DNA from: Lachnoclostridium sp.
GTDB taxonomy: Bacteria > Bacillota_A > Clostridia > Lachnospirales > Lachnospiraceae
Reading direction: 5' to 3'
DNA length: 37,732 nucleotides
Assembly (NCBI GenBank): GCA_015057755.1
Contig: SVDR01000016.1
Location: 1-37,732, forward strand
In this document: positions 24,869 through 33,657 of the stretch, piece after piece
How positions within the stretch are numbered: position 1 is the first letter of the stretch
How the letters are laid out: each line of letters opens with the position of its first letter
The notes under the pieces: model-generated
Databases searched by the model: none
What the model was told of the DNA's origin: nothing
Seen by the model: the letters and a program-made list of their open reading frames with translations, nothing else
Position numbers and translations under genes: made by a program

Positions 24869-26188
24869 ATGAGAAAAGTAGTAAAATTTGGCGGCAGTTC
24901 TTTGGCCAGCGCAAAACAGTTTAAGAAGGTAAAGGCGATCATTGCCGCTGACAAGACCAGATGTTTTGTCGTTCCTTCCGCTCCGGGCAAGCGCGATTCC
25001 AACGACACCAAAGTTACTGACCTTCTTTATCAGTGTTATGAAGCCGCTTCCAGCGGTCAGAGCTATAAAAAGATCTTAGACCAGATCCAGAGCCGTTTCA
25101 ATGACATCATCGACGGACTGAACCTTGATCTGAATCTGGATTTTGAATTCAAAAAGATCGAGGAAAACTTCCTTGCAAAAGCAGGCAGAAGCTATGCTGC
25201 TTCCCGCGGCGAATACTTAAACGGTATCATCATGTCCCATTATCTTGGTTTTCCGTTTGTTGATGCAGCCGATGTGATCTGTTTTGATGCGAATGGCAAT
25301 TTCCTCGCTGAAAAGACAAATGAAGAGCTGAAAGCGCACCTTGCGTCCATGAAACAGGCCGTTATCCCGGGCTTCTACGGTGCAAAACCGGACGGTACGA
25401 TCGTTACCTTCTCCCGCGGCGGTTCCGATGTGACCGGTTCTCTCGTTTCCAGAGCTCTTTTGGCTGATATGTACGAAAACTGGACCGATGTTTCCGGATT
25501 CCTGGTTGCTGATCCGAGAATCGTAAAAAATCCGGCCCAGATCGGAACGATCACATACCGCGAGCTTCGCGAGCTTTCTTATATGGGAGCAGGCGTTCTG
25601 CATGAAGAGGCCATTTTCCCGGTAAGAAAAGCAGGTATCCCGATCAACATTAAAAATACAAACGCTCCGGACGATCCGGGCACACTGATCGTGGAGAGCA
25701 CCAGCCGAAAGACTCCGTACACCATCACTGGTATCGCAGGCAAAAAAGGCTTCTGCTCCATCATCATCGATAAAGCGCTGATGAACACGGAGGTCGGTTT
25801 CGGCCGTAAGGTTCTGGAAGTTCTGGAACAGTACAATATTCCGTTTGAGCATATGCCTTCCGGAATCGACACCATGTCCGTGCTGGTGCATCAGGATGAA
25901 TTTGAGGAAAATGAGCAGGCGGTTCTCGCAGGCATCCACCGTGCGGTTCATCCGGACTACCTGGATATCGAAAGTGATCTGGCTCTCATCGCCGTTGTGG
26001 GCCGCGGCATGAAGTCCAACCGCGGTACTGCTGCAAGAATTTTCGCAGCACTCTCCCACGAAAAGATCAACATCCGCATGATCGATCAGGGCTCCAGCGA
26101 GTTAAACATCATCATCGGTGTACATGACAGCGATTTCGAGGCAGCGATCCGCTCCATCTACGACATTTTCGTAACGACAACTTTATAA
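24869..26188 (+). CDS. lysC: Aspartate kinase
   Basis: A 439-residue aspartate kinase, first step of lysine, threonine, methionine and diaminopimelate synthesis. The N-terminus has KFGGSSLASA. The catalytic domain continues through VVPSAPGKRDSND, FSRGGSDVTGSL and WTDVSGFLVADPR. Two ACT regulatory domains fill the C-terminus (ITGIAGKKGFCSIII, then LIAVVGRGMKSNRGTAARIF and INIRMIDQGSSELNIIIGV), so feedback inhibition by an end product is likely. There is no fused homoserine dehydrogenase. TAGGAGA supports the start. It probably shares a transcript with lepB. Confidence 0.95.
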   Translation: MRKVVKFGGSSLASAKQFKKVKAIIAADKTRCFVVPSAPGKRDSNDTKVTDLLYQCYEAASSGQSYKKILDQIQSRFNDIIDGLNLDLNLDFEFKKIEENFLAKAGRSYAASRGEYLNGIIMSHYLGFPFVDAADVICFDANGNFLAEKTNEELKAHLASMKQAVIPGFYGAKPDGTIVTFSRGGSDVTGSLVSRALLADMYENWTDVSGFLVADPRIVKNPAQIGTITYRELRELSYMGAGVLHEEAIFPVRKAGIPINIKNTNAPDDPGTLIVESTSRKTPYTITGIAGKKGFCSIIIDKALMNTEVGFGRKVLEVLEQYNIPFEHMPSGIDTMSVLVHQDEFEENEQAVLAGIHRAVHPDYLDIESDLALIAVVGRGMKSNRGTAARIFAALSHEKINIRMIDQGSSELNIIIGVHDSDFEAAIRSIYDIFVTTTL

Positions 26189-26198
26189 GCATAAAAAT

Positions 26199-26245
26199 GG
26201 CGCTGATATAAGACCGGAACTCCGGCTTATCAGCGCCTGTTTTTT
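26199..26245. terminator. Bidirectional terminator between lysC and the small membrane protein gene
   Basis: GGCGCTGATA (26199-26208) pairs with TATCAGCGCC (26228-26237), with an inner CCGGA/TCCGG stem. It is followed by TGTTTTTT on the plus strand and by a short T run on the minus strand. The flanking genes converge on it. Confidence 0.9.
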
Positions 26246-26702
26246 ACATTTCAACAATCTTGATTCCCAGTTTTCTCAAACGTTCCAAAATCTCCACACT
26301 GTTTGTCATGACCGGATACACTCTTACGAATGTCTTGTCATTTTTCAGGATCAGAGAATAGTAAAGGAACGTTCCGGCAATCTTATGGATCTCCACACGT
26401 TTGATATTGTCGTAGTAAACGGTTCTGTCACCTTTTAAAAGATGATGTTCTGAAACACCTTTGGCATCTGCCTTCAGTCTCCAGATGTAAGTGCCAAATG
26501 CGTAAAGCACGCCAAGAAGTGCAATCGCCACAAAAATGATCAGTGCTTTACGGTTTGAAGAAACAATCGGAGAAGATGCATAGGTTCCCATGGTTGCAAG
26601 AACGATAATACCCATGGACGGGATCGCCAGAGTATATTTAGAAAGAATATCTGCATCCGTGGAAACGGTTGTCTTCACTTCTTTTTTAATCTTTGCTGCC
26701 AT
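26244..26702 (-). CDS. Small membrane protein, possible bacterial PH-like domain
   Basis: A 152-residue protein I do not recognise by name. Residues 1-18 are charged. Two membrane segments follow (about 26-42 and 53-72). The soluble C-terminal part (KGVSEHHLLKGDRTVYYDNIKRVEIHK, then FVRVYPVMTNSVEILERLRKLGIKIVEM) resembles the beta-rich PH-like domains found after two membrane helices in many small Firmicutes proteins. It is the last gene of the lactonase-aroC-rpiB transcript, 14 bases after rpiB, and ends at a shared terminator. Function unknown. Confidence 0.75.
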   Translation of the reverse strand: MAAKIKKEVKTTVSTDADILSKYTLAIPSMGIIVLATMGTYASSPIVSSNRKALIIFVAIALLGVLYAFGTYIWRLKADAKGVSEHHLLKGDRTVYYDNIKRVEIHKIAGTFLYYSLILKNDKTFVRVYPVMTNSVEILERLRKLGIKIVEM

Positions 26703-26716
26703 GCTGTACTCCCTGA

Positions 26717-27154
26717 TTAACCTTCGATCGCATCCAGAAGGTCTACACGTCTCTGGTGTCTTCCACCCTCATACTCTGTCTCTAACCAGGTGTCAACGAT
26801 CATCTTCGCCATCTCGCTGCCGATCACACGTGCGCCAAATGCGATGATGTTGGAGTTGTTGTGCATCTTGGACAGTTTTGCTGTGTACGGCTCACTGCAT
26901 ACGCACGCACGAACGCCTTTTACTTTGTTTGCCGCGATAGAGATACCAACGCCTGTACCGCAGATCAGGACACCGCAGTCAGCCTCGCCTGCAGCTACCA
27001 TACGGCCTGTCTTCTCACCGATCGCCGGATAATCCACGCTCTCTGTTGTATTTGCACCTACGTTGATCACTTCATGGCCTTTTGCCTCTAAATGCTCTTT
27101 GATGATAAACTTTAACTCTACTGCTGCATGGTCATTACCAATTACAATTTTCAT
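26717..27154 (-). CDS. rpiB: Ribose-5-phosphate isomerase B
   Basis: A 145-residue RpiB/LacAB-family isomerase interconverting ribose 5-phosphate and ribulose 5-phosphate. Visible features are the N-terminal IGNDHAAVELK, the catalytic Cys in ICGTGVGISIAANK, the anion-binding HNNSNIIAFGARVIG and the C-terminal GGRHQRRVDLL. The length is typical. It is separated from aroC by 42 bases on the same strand, a combination with no metabolic link beyond shared transcription. Confidence 0.95.
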   Translation of the reverse strand: MKIVIGNDHAAVELKFIIKEHLEAKGHEVINVGANTTESVDYPAIGEKTGRMVAAGEADCGVLICGTGVGISIAANKVKGVRACVCSEPYTAKLSKMHNNSNIIAFGARVIGSEMAKMIVDTWLETEYEGGRHQRRVDLLDAIEG

Positions 27155-27196
27155 ATCTTATCCTCCGAAACGTATTTTAAAACTTCCTAACTTTCA

Positions 27197-28342
27197 TTAT
27201 ACCCTAAAATCCAGATGAATGCTACTGTATTCCCCGGCTTCTTTGAAAAAGTTACAGATCCGGTCCATTCTGGATGTCATGGAAAGCAGTAATGCGTCCA
27301 TGAGCGTTGCGGCCGCCATGGCTTCTACCACCACAACTGCCCTTGGAACCACCACAGGATCATGTCTTCCGTGGATCACAAGGTCTGTATCTTCGCCTGA
27401 TCTGCTAACTGTCTCCTGCATTTTTGCGATGGACGGTGTCGGCTTGAATGCCACGCGGAACACCAGCTCGCTTCCGTCGCTGATCCCGCCCAGAACTCCG
27501 CCGGAATGGTTCGTCACTTTCTTCACACTGCCGTCTTCACCCATACGGAATGCATCATTGTTTTCCGAGCCGCAGGCTTTTGCAGCAGCAAATCCATCGC
27601 CCATTTCGAACCCTTTCACTGCTCCGATAGAGAGCATCGCTTTCGCCAGACCGGCATCCAGTTTCTCAAACACCGGCTCGCCAAGTCCGGTCGGGACTCC
27701 GGAAACCACACACTCTACCACTCCGCCGACAGAATCGCATTCCGCCATTTTTTCCTCCAGATATGCGGCCGCTTTTTGAGCTGCCTCCGGGTCCGGCATA
27801 CAAAGTTTATTATTTGCGGCCTCTGCCAGATCTATCTTTGTCTCATCAATCGCCACCGGTCCGATGGACTTTGTGTATGCAGTCAGATGAATGCCAAGAC
27901 TCTCCAGAAATTTCTCCGCGATCGCTCCCGCAGCCACACGTCCAATGGTCTCCCGTGCAGAAGAACGGCCGCCGCCGCGGTAATCACGGAATCCAAATTT
28001 TTCATCAAACGTATAGTCTGCATGTCCCGGTCGGTAACATGCTGCGATCTGAGAATAATCCTTCGAGCGCTGGTCCTTATTCCAAACGATCATGGAGATC
28101 GGAGTTCCCGTAGTCTTTCCCTCAAATACTCCGGAAAGGATCTCCACCTGATCTCCTTCACTCCGCTGCGTCGTAAACTTGCTCTGGCCCGGTTTTCTCC
28201 TGTCGAGAAGCTTTTGAATATCTGCTTCACAGAGTTCTAAGCCTGCCGGACAGCCGTCGACTACCACGCCGATCGCCTTTCCGTGAGACTCGCCCCATGT
28301 AGTCATTTTAAAAATCGTTCCAATGGTTGATCCTGCTGCCAT
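27197..28342 (-). CDS. aroC: Chorismate synthase
   Basis: A protein of 381 residues catalysing the last common step of aromatic amino acid synthesis, with reduced FMN as cofactor. Signatures are TTWGESHGKAIG at the N-terminus, FGFRDYRGGGRSSARETIGRVAAGAIA in the middle and GRHDPVVVPRAVVVVEAM near the end. The reading frame opens at 28348 with an ATGA overlap of the upstream stop, but GGGAGA touches that codon. ATG 28342 has proper spacing and gives the usual N-terminus, so I use it. It is translationally coupled to the lactonase-like gene. No other aromatic pathway gene is in the window. Confidence 0.96.
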   Translation of the reverse strand: MAAGSTIGTIFKMTTWGESHGKAIGVVVDGCPAGLELCEADIQKLLDRRKPGQSKFTTQRSEGDQVEILSGVFEGKTTGTPISMIVWNKDQRSKDYSQIAACYRPGHADYTFDEKFGFRDYRGGGRSSARETIGRVAAGAIAEKFLESLGIHLTAYTKSIGPVAIDETKIDLAEAANNKLCMPDPEAAQKAAAYLEEKMAECDSVGGVVECVVSGVPTGLGEPVFEKLDAGLAKAMLSIGAVKGFEMGDGFAAAKACGSENNDAFRMGEDGSVKKVTNHSGGVLGGISDGSELVFRVAFKPTPSIAKMQETVSRSGEDTDLVIHGRHDPVVVPRAVVVVEAMAAATLMDALLLSMTSRMDRICNFFKEAGEYSSIHLDFRV

Positions 28343-28344
28343 AA

Positions 28345-29400
28345 TCATTCTCCCAGTTTTACAATCTCACAACAGTTCGGCTCATTTACTCGGATTGTAC
28401 GTCCGCTCATCACAAGCAGACTCTTCTCATAGTCCACACGGAAGAATGAAATGCTTCCGCTGACATGATTGAGAGAAGCCAGATGTGCGCTGTCCGGGAA
28501 CAGTGCAATATCCTTGGGGTAATTTCCACTGATCGGCAGACAGAATTTCAACTCCAGAAAACCGGTTTCCGTATCTCTCTCATACATAGAAACCGTATTG
28601 TCGCCTGCATTGCTGCAGAATAAATAATCCTCATTCGGTTCAAAACGCATCGCACAAGCCGCAGTTAACGGGTCCGGATCATCTCCGGTCGTCGCGATCG
28701 TCTGCACTTTCTCGATTACCGGAACACGGTCATCCGACTGATAAGAATATACATCGATCACATTTTTCAGTTCATGCACAACATAGAAATACTTGCCGTC
28801 CTTGCTGAATTCAAAACTCTTCGGTCCGGATTCCAATTCGCTGCGCACGGTATCCACATGGTAAATCTTGCCGTCATGGGAATCAAAACGGTAAATCTTG
28901 ATCTGGTCAATGCCTACGTCCGCCACCATCAAATACTTGCCGTCCGGTGTCAGATGACTACAGCTCACATGCGGTCTGAAATTTCGCTCCGCCACACTTC
29001 CCAGGCCTTTATGGAACACGCCGTCGGTAATCGGTCCGACAGAACCATCTTCATTTAACTTAACGACCGTGATCTTTCCGTCATGGTATCCGGAAATAAA
29101 CAGAAACCGGTCATCCGGGCTGACAGAAATATGACAGCCGCGCATACCTTTAATATTTACACTATTCAGACGGTTCAGGCTTCCGTTCTCCATGATCCGG
29201 AACGCTACAACGCCTTCATCCGCGATCGAATATAATACTTTTCCACTATTGGATGCTTTCAGATAGGAGGAGTTGTCCACTTCCATTTCGCAACGGTAGA
29301 TAAACTGTCCCTTTTCCACGTCCACATCGTAAACCGTAATTCCCTTTGCTTTTCCGGTATACGAATAAGACCCCACATATGCCATATACTTTCCTGTCAT
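28345..29400 (-). CDS. Lactonase-family seven-bladed beta-propeller protein
   Basis: A 351-residue cytoplasmic protein of the YbhE / 6-phosphogluconolactonase-like propeller family. The blade repeats are visible as recurrent motifs: GYHDGKITVVKLNEDG, SCSHLTPDGKYLMVADVGIDQIKIYRF, SKDGKYFYVVHELKNVIDVYSY, FCSNAGDNTVSMYERD and SLNHVSGSISFFRVD. Family members hydrolyse 6-phosphogluconolactone or related lactones, but many have other substrates. The gene heads the transcript with aroC, rpiB and the small membrane protein, behind a good promoter. Confidence 0.88.
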   Translation of the reverse strand: MTGKYMAYVGSYSYTGKAKGITVYDVDVEKGQFIYRCEMEVDNSSYLKASNSGKVLYSIADEGVVAFRIMENGSLNRLNSVNIKGMRGCHISVSPDDRFLFISGYHDGKITVVKLNEDGSVGPITDGVFHKGLGSVAERNFRPHVSCSHLTPDGKYLMVADVGIDQIKIYRFDSHDGKIYHVDTVRSELESGPKSFEFSKDGKYFYVVHELKNVIDVYSYQSDDRVPVIEKVQTIATTGDDPDPLTAACAMRFEPNEDYLFCSNAGDNTVSMYERDTETGFLELKFCLPISGNYPKDIALFPDSAHLASLNHVSGSISFFRVDYEKSLLVMSGRTIRVNEPNCCEIVKLGE

Positions 29401-29442
29401 AGGTTGTTTTCCTCCCTTATATTTATGTACATTTTGGCTTAC

Positions 29443-29471
29443 ATTTTACCACAGATTCCAGTGTTTGTTAA
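29443..29471 (-). promoter_or_regulatory. Promoter of the lactonase-aroC-rpiB transcript
   Basis: On the minus strand TTAACA (29466-29471) and TAAAAT (29443-29448) are separated by 17 bases. It lies about 40 bases before the lactonase start and is divergent from the potA promoter. Confidence 0.55.
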
Positions 29472-29505
29472 CTGAAATTTTCTAACAAAATATCAAAGAA
29501 ATCTA

Positions 29506-29534
29506 TTTACATTGGGGGCAAACCATGATTAAAT
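29506..29534 (+). promoter_or_regulatory. Promoter of the pot operon
   Basis: TTTACA (29506-29511) and TTAAAT (29529-29534) are separated by 17 bases. The predicted leader before potA is about 80 bases and shows no clear riboswitch structure to me. Confidence 0.5.
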
Positions 29535-29618
29535 AGAAGATAGTATTTGTCGTTTTTTGCCTTTTTTCAACTAACGCGGCAAAGCGACAAGGAATTCTGC
29601 TACAAGGAGGACAAAGCC

Positions 29619-30695
29619 ATGAGTCAGCCATTGATTGATTTGGTAAATATTTCTAAGAGTTTTGACGGCGAGCTTATTCTGGATGACTTAAATCTTTCCG
29701 TTAAAGAAAACTCTTTCGTGACTCTTCTCGGCCCGAGCGGCTGCGGAAAGTCTACGACTCTCAGGATCATCGGCGGTTTTACGATGCCGGATCAGGGAAA
29801 AGTCATCTTCAATGGAGAGGACATAACGCGTATGCCGCCTAATAAGCGGCAGCTCAATACAGTGTTCCAGAAGTATGCCCTGTTTACGCATATGACGATC
29901 GCTGAAAACATCGCTTTCGGCCTCAAGATTAAGGGAAAGTCAAAAGATTACATTAACGATAAAATCAAATACGCACTGAAACTGGTAAATCTTGACGGAT
30001 ATGAGAACCGCAGTGTCGAACTGCTCAGCGGCGGTCAGCAGCAGCGTATCGCCATCGCCAGAGCCATTGTAAATGAACCGAAGCTCCTGCTTCTCGACGA
30101 GCCGCTCGGTGCTCTGGATCTCAAACTCAGACAGGACATGCAGTACGAGCTGATCCGTCTGAAAAATGAACTCGGAATCACTTTCGTTTACGTTACCCAC
30201 GACCAGGAAGAAGCCCTCACGATGTCTGATACGATCGTCGTTATGAACAAGGGTTACATTCAGCAGATGGGTACTCCGGAACAGATCTACAACGAGCCGG
30301 AAAATGCTTTCGTAGCCGATTTCATCGGAGAAAGCAATATCGTTCCGGGCATCATGATCCGCGATGAGCTGGTTGAGATTTTCGGCGCAAAATTTGCCTG
30401 CGTTGACAAAGGTTTCGGAAAAAATAAGCCGGTTGACGTAGTTATTCGTCCGGAGGACATCGACCTTGTGGAGCCGGAAAAAGGAACTCTGGAAGGTGTT
30501 GTCACACACCTGATCTTTAAGGGTGTACACTACGAAATGGAAGTCACGACCCCGGACGGCTTTGAATGGCTCGTCCACAGTACGGATATGTTCCCTGTCG
30601 GCAAGAAAGTCGGTATTCATGTGGATCCTTTTGATATCCAGATCATGAACAAACCGGCATCTGAGGACGAGGAGGCCGTGGGAGTCAATGAATAA
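29619..30695 (+). CDS. potA: Spermidine/putrescine ABC transporter ATPase
   Basis: A 358-residue ABC ATPase powering polyamine uptake. The Walker A motif is GPSGCGKST, the Q-loop lies in [10 protein letters not shown], the signature is [15 protein letters not shown] and Walker B is [12 protein letters not shown], with the switch His in [16 protein letters not shown] regulatory domain occupies the last ~100 residues ([16 protein letters not shown]). The frame is open from 29547, but AAGGAGG (29604-29610) and the usual N-terminus point to ATG 29619. Its stop overlaps potB by eight bases. Confidence 0.94.
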   Translation: MSQPLIDLVNISKSFDGELILDDLNLSVKENSFVTLLGPSGCGKSTTLRIIGGFTMPDQGKVIFNGEDITRMPPNKRQLNTVFQKYALFTHMTIAENIAFGLKIKGKSKDYINDKIKYALKLVNLDGYENRSVELLSGGQQQRIAIARAIVNEPKLLLLDEPLGALDLKLRQDMQYELIRLKNELGITFVYVTHDQEEALTMSDTIVVMNKGYIQQMGTPEQIYNEPENAFVADFIGESNIVPGIMIRDELVEIFGAKFACVDKGFGKNKPVDVVIRPEDIDLVEPEKGTLEGVVTHLIFKGVHYEMEVTTPDGFEWLVHSTDMFPVGKKVGIHVDPFDIQIMNKPASEDEEAVGVNE

Positions 30696-31509
30696 AAACG
30701 CAAAACAGGTGTTAGCCTTTCCTTATATTATTTGGATGGTGGGATTTACCGTGATCCCGCTGCTGATGGTATTTTACTATGGTCTCACAGACCGAAGCGG
30801 TACCTTCACATTTGCGAATGTTATGGCGATCATGGCAGAGGACCATATGAAAGCGCTTCTGCTTTCCCTCGCTTATTCTATCGTCAGCACGATCATCTGC
30901 CTTCTGATCGCGTATCCGCTGGCAATGATCCTGCGTACCCGCAATATCGGTACGGGAAGCTTTGTGGTTTTCATTTTCATTCTTCCGATGTGGATGAACT
31001 TCCTTCTGAGAACCATGGCATGGCAGACTTTACTGGAGAAAAATGGTGTGATCAACTCCATCCTCAACATCCTGCATCTGCCGAACCTCAATATTATCAA
31101 CACTCCGGCTGCGATCGTGTTAGGTATGGTCTACAACTATCTGCCGTTCATGATCCTGCCAATTTATAATGTGCTGGCAAAGATTGACAACAACGTGATC
31201 AATGCTGCCAGAGATCTGGGCGCAGATTCCTTCCAGGTATTTTCGAAGATCATGCTGCCGCTCAGTGTCCCGGGTATTATCAGCGGCATTACTATGGTAT
31301 TCGTACCGGCCCTCACAACCTTCGTTATTTCCAACCTTCTCGGCGGCGGAAAGATCCTCCTGATCGGTAACGTCATTGAGCAGGAATTTACAAAAGGAAG
31401 CAACTGGAACCTCGGTGCCGGCCTGTCCATCGTGCTGATGATCTTTATCCTGATCAGTATGACCCTGATCGCCAAATACGACAGTGATGGGGAGGGGACA
31501 GCATTCTAA
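30688..31509 (+). CDS. potB: Spermidine/putrescine ABC transporter permease
   Basis: A 273-residue integral membrane permease with six predicted helices, of the PotB/PotC type. The cytoplasmic EAA-like coupling loop reads [25 protein letters not shown]. The N-terminal segment [27 protein letters not shown] is typical of PotB. The gene overlaps the end of potA, and its stop codon is immediately followed by the start of the potCD fusion, so the three are one translationally coupled operon. Confidence 0.93.
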   Translation: MNKNAKQVLAFPYIIWMVGFTVIPLLMVFYYGLTDRSGTFTFANVMAIMAEDHMKALLLSLAYSIVSTIICLLIAYPLAMILRTRNIGTGSFVVFIFILPMWMNFLLRTMAWQTLLEKNGVINSILNILHLPNLNIINTPAAIVLGMVYNYLPFMILPIYNVLAKIDNNVINAARDLGADSFQVFSKIMLPLSVPGIISGITMVFVPALTTFVISNLLGGGKILLIGNVIEQEFTKGSNWNLGAGLSIVLMIFILISMTLIAKYDSDGEGTAF

Positions 31510-33447
31510 ATGAAAAGAACTTATGATAAATTAAAACGGTTTTTTCAGGATTTTTATCTGGTGCTGGTGCTGATTTTCCTCTATGCACCGATCGTAGTTA
31601 TGATGGTCCTGTCCTTTAACAGTTCGAAATCCCGTTCCCAGTGGGGTGGCTTTACAACCCAGTGGTATAAAGAGATGTTCGAAAGTCCTGTTATCATGGA
31701 GGCCCTTTACAATACGCTGATGATCGCCTTTCTGTCTGCCCTGATCGCCACGATCCTGGGTACTGCGGCAGCGATCGGTATCAACAGTATGAAAAAGGCT
31801 CCGCGAACCATCTTTATGGGAATCAACAATATTCCGATGTTAAACTCCGATATCGTAACCGGTATCTCTCTGATGCTCATGTTCGTTGCATTCGGCGTTT
31901 CTCTCGGATTTAAGACGATCCTCTTTGCACACATTACCTTTAACGTTCCGTACGTTATGACCAGTGTGCTTCCAAAGCTGAAGCAGACCAGCAAATATAC
32001 GTATGAGGCTGCCATGGATCTAGGCGCAGGTCCCGTTGAAGCATTCTTCAAGGTTGTGTTCCCGGACATCATGCCGGGTGTACTCTCCGGTTTCCTGATG
32101 GCCTTTACGATGTCTCTGGACGATTTTATCATCACACACTTCACCAAAGGCGCAGGTATCAACACCCTGTCCACCTTGATCTACAGTGAAGTCCGCCGCG
32201 GTATCAAGCCGTCCATGTATGCACTGTCCACAGTCATCTTTGTGACCGTGCTCGCCCTGCTTCTTATTACAAACTTTGCTCCGAGCAAATCACAGCTCGA
32301 AGCGAAAGCTGCCGCAGACGCTGCTGCCGGAAAGAAATCCAACAACTGGGGGCCGAAGCTTTACAAAGCGGCTCTGGTTATGACTTCTTTCATCATTATC
32401 AGCGTTGTCAGCTACACCACATATTTACATTTTGACAACAGCCACTCCGATGAGCTCTATGTTTATAACTGGGGTGAATACATTGACGAAGATGTGATCA
32501 CCATGTTTGAAGAAGAGACCGGCATCAAAGTCACTTACGATATGTTTGAGACCAACGAGGAAATGTATCCGATCATCGAAGCCGGTGCTGTCATGTATGA
32601 TGTTGTATGTCCGTCCGACTATATGATCCAGAAAATGGTGGAAAATGAAATGGTTCAGGAGCTGAATCTGGACAATATCCCGAATCTGGAATACATCGAT
32701 GAGACTTATCTGACAAAGTCTCAGAGTTTCGACCCGCAGAATAAATATTCTGTTCCTTACACATGGGGAACAGTTGGCATTATCTACAACACAAAACGTC
32801 TGGAAGAACTCGGAATCGAAGCGCCGACATCCTGGTCCGATCTTTGGGATCCGCGCTATGAAGGCGAGATCCTCATGCAGGACAGTGTCCGAGACGCATT
32901 GATGGTTGCATTAAAGATGAACGGTCACTCCCTGAACTCTACGGATGCTGCTGAACTGGAAGAAGCAAAAAATATGCTCTTAGAACAGAAACCGCTGGTT
33001 CAGGCATACGTTGTGGATCAGGTCCGTGACAAGATGCTCAATGGCGAAGCTGCCGTGGGTGTTATCTATTCCGGCGAACTCCTGTATTTACAGGAAGAGG
33101 CTGAACTTCTGAATCTGGATTACGAACTGAAATACGTAATCCCGGAGGAAGGCTCCAACGTCTGGATCGATGCATGGGTAATCCCGTACAACGCCCAGAA
33201 CAAGGAAAACGCGGAGAAATGGATCGACTTCCTCTGCAGACCGGACATCGCATTGAAGAACTTCGAATATATCACATATGCAACTCCGAACGCAGGCGCA
33301 TTTGAGATGTTAGACGAAGAGACTCAGAACAACAAATACGTCTTCCCGGATGATGAACTTTTAGAGAATTGTGAAGTTTACCAGTACCTGGGAACCGATG
33401 CAGATGATATGTACAGTGCGCTCTGGAAGGAGATTAAAGCACAGTAA
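31510..33447 (+). CDS. potCD: Polyamine permease fused to its substrate-binding protein (PotC-PotD)
   Basis: A 645-residue fusion. Residues 1-~260 are a PotC-type permease with six helices and the EAA loop EAAMDLGAGPVEAFFKVVFP (~166-185). A charged Ala/Lys-rich linker follows (~258-285), then a seventh membrane helix (~286-306). Residues ~313-645 are a PotD-type periplasmic binding protein (ELYVYNWGEYIDEDVITMF, YDVVCPSDYMIQKMVENEM, YTWGTVGIIYNTK). The extra helix carries the binding domain to the outside, replacing the usual lipoprotein anchor. The frame is continuous and the ribosome binding site (GGGGAGGGG) is strong, so this is a real fusion. It probably imports spermidine and/or putrescine. 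Confidence 0.94.
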   Translation: MKRTYDKLKRFFQDFYLVLVLIFLYAPIVVMMVLSFNSSKSRSQWGGFTTQWYKEMFESPVIMEALYNTLMIAFLSALIATILGTAAAIGINSMKKAPRTIFMGINNIPMLNSDIVTGISLMLMFVAFGVSLGFKTILFAHITFNVPYVMTSVLPKLKQTSKYTYEAAMDLGAGPVEAFFKVVFPDIMPGVLSGFLMAFTMSLDDFIITHFTKGAGINTLSTLIYSEVRRGIKPSMYALSTVIFVTVLALLLITNFAPSKSQLEAKAAADAAAGKKSNNWGPKLYKAALVMTSFIIISVVSYTTYLHFDNSHSDELYVYNWGEYIDEDVITMFEEETGIKVTYDMFETNEEMYPIIEAGAVMYDVVCPSDYMIQKMVENEMVQELNLDNIPNLEYIDETYLTKSQSFDPQNKYSVPYTWGTVGIIYNTKRLEELGIEAPTSWSDLWDPRYEGEILMQDSVRDALMVALKMNGHSLNSTDAAELEEAKNMLLEQKPLVQAYVVDQVRDKMLNGEAAVGVIYSGELLYLQEEAELLNLDYELKYVIPEEGSNVWIDAWVIPYNAQNKENAEKWIDFLCRPDIALKNFEYITYATPNAGAFEMLDEETQNNKYVFPDDELLENCEVYQYLGTDADDMYSALWKEIKAQ

Positions 33448-33453
33448 ATGATA

Positions 33454-33487
33454 AGAAGGCATCCCGTTGGGGTGCCTTCTTTTTTTG
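33454..33487 (+). terminator. Terminator of the pot operon
   Basis: A 12-bp stem (33454-33465 with 33469-33480, one G-T pair) has a three-base loop and is followed by a run of T. It lies right after the potCD stop codon. Confidence 0.92.
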
Positions 33488-33563
33488 TTCCGGTCCATGT
33501 CGGTTCTTTGTACAAATTTAAGTACAATTTTCTCTCCTTACTATTTCCTTTTTGCGCACTGTA

Positions 33564-33572
33564 TGATATAAT
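33564..33572 (+). promoter_or_regulatory. Extended -10 promoter of the fucO-like gene
   Basis: TG-A-TATAAT is an extended -10 with no clear -35. The predicted leader is about 78 bases. It contains a perfect 7-bp hairpin (GCAACTG 33596-33602 with CAGTTGC 33613-33619). Its CTGTAG could alternatively pair with CTACAG just before the ribosome binding site. Confidence 0.45.
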
Positions 33573-33657
33573 ATTAACGGTCTTATGTACCCAGGGCAAC
33601 TGTAGGGGAATGCAGTTGCTTGCAAATAATTTTACCAACTACAGGGAGGTTTTTATC

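Noticed and set aside
25217..26059. 280-codon open frame on the minus strand inside the aspartate kinase gene
   Set aside because: It is antisense to a clear conserved gene, has no recognisable domain and no ribosome binding site context; it follows from the codon use of lysC.
27506..28240. 244-codon plus-strand frame antisense to aroC
   Set aside because: The chorismate synthase signatures are on the opposite strand; the translated frame has no recognisable motif.
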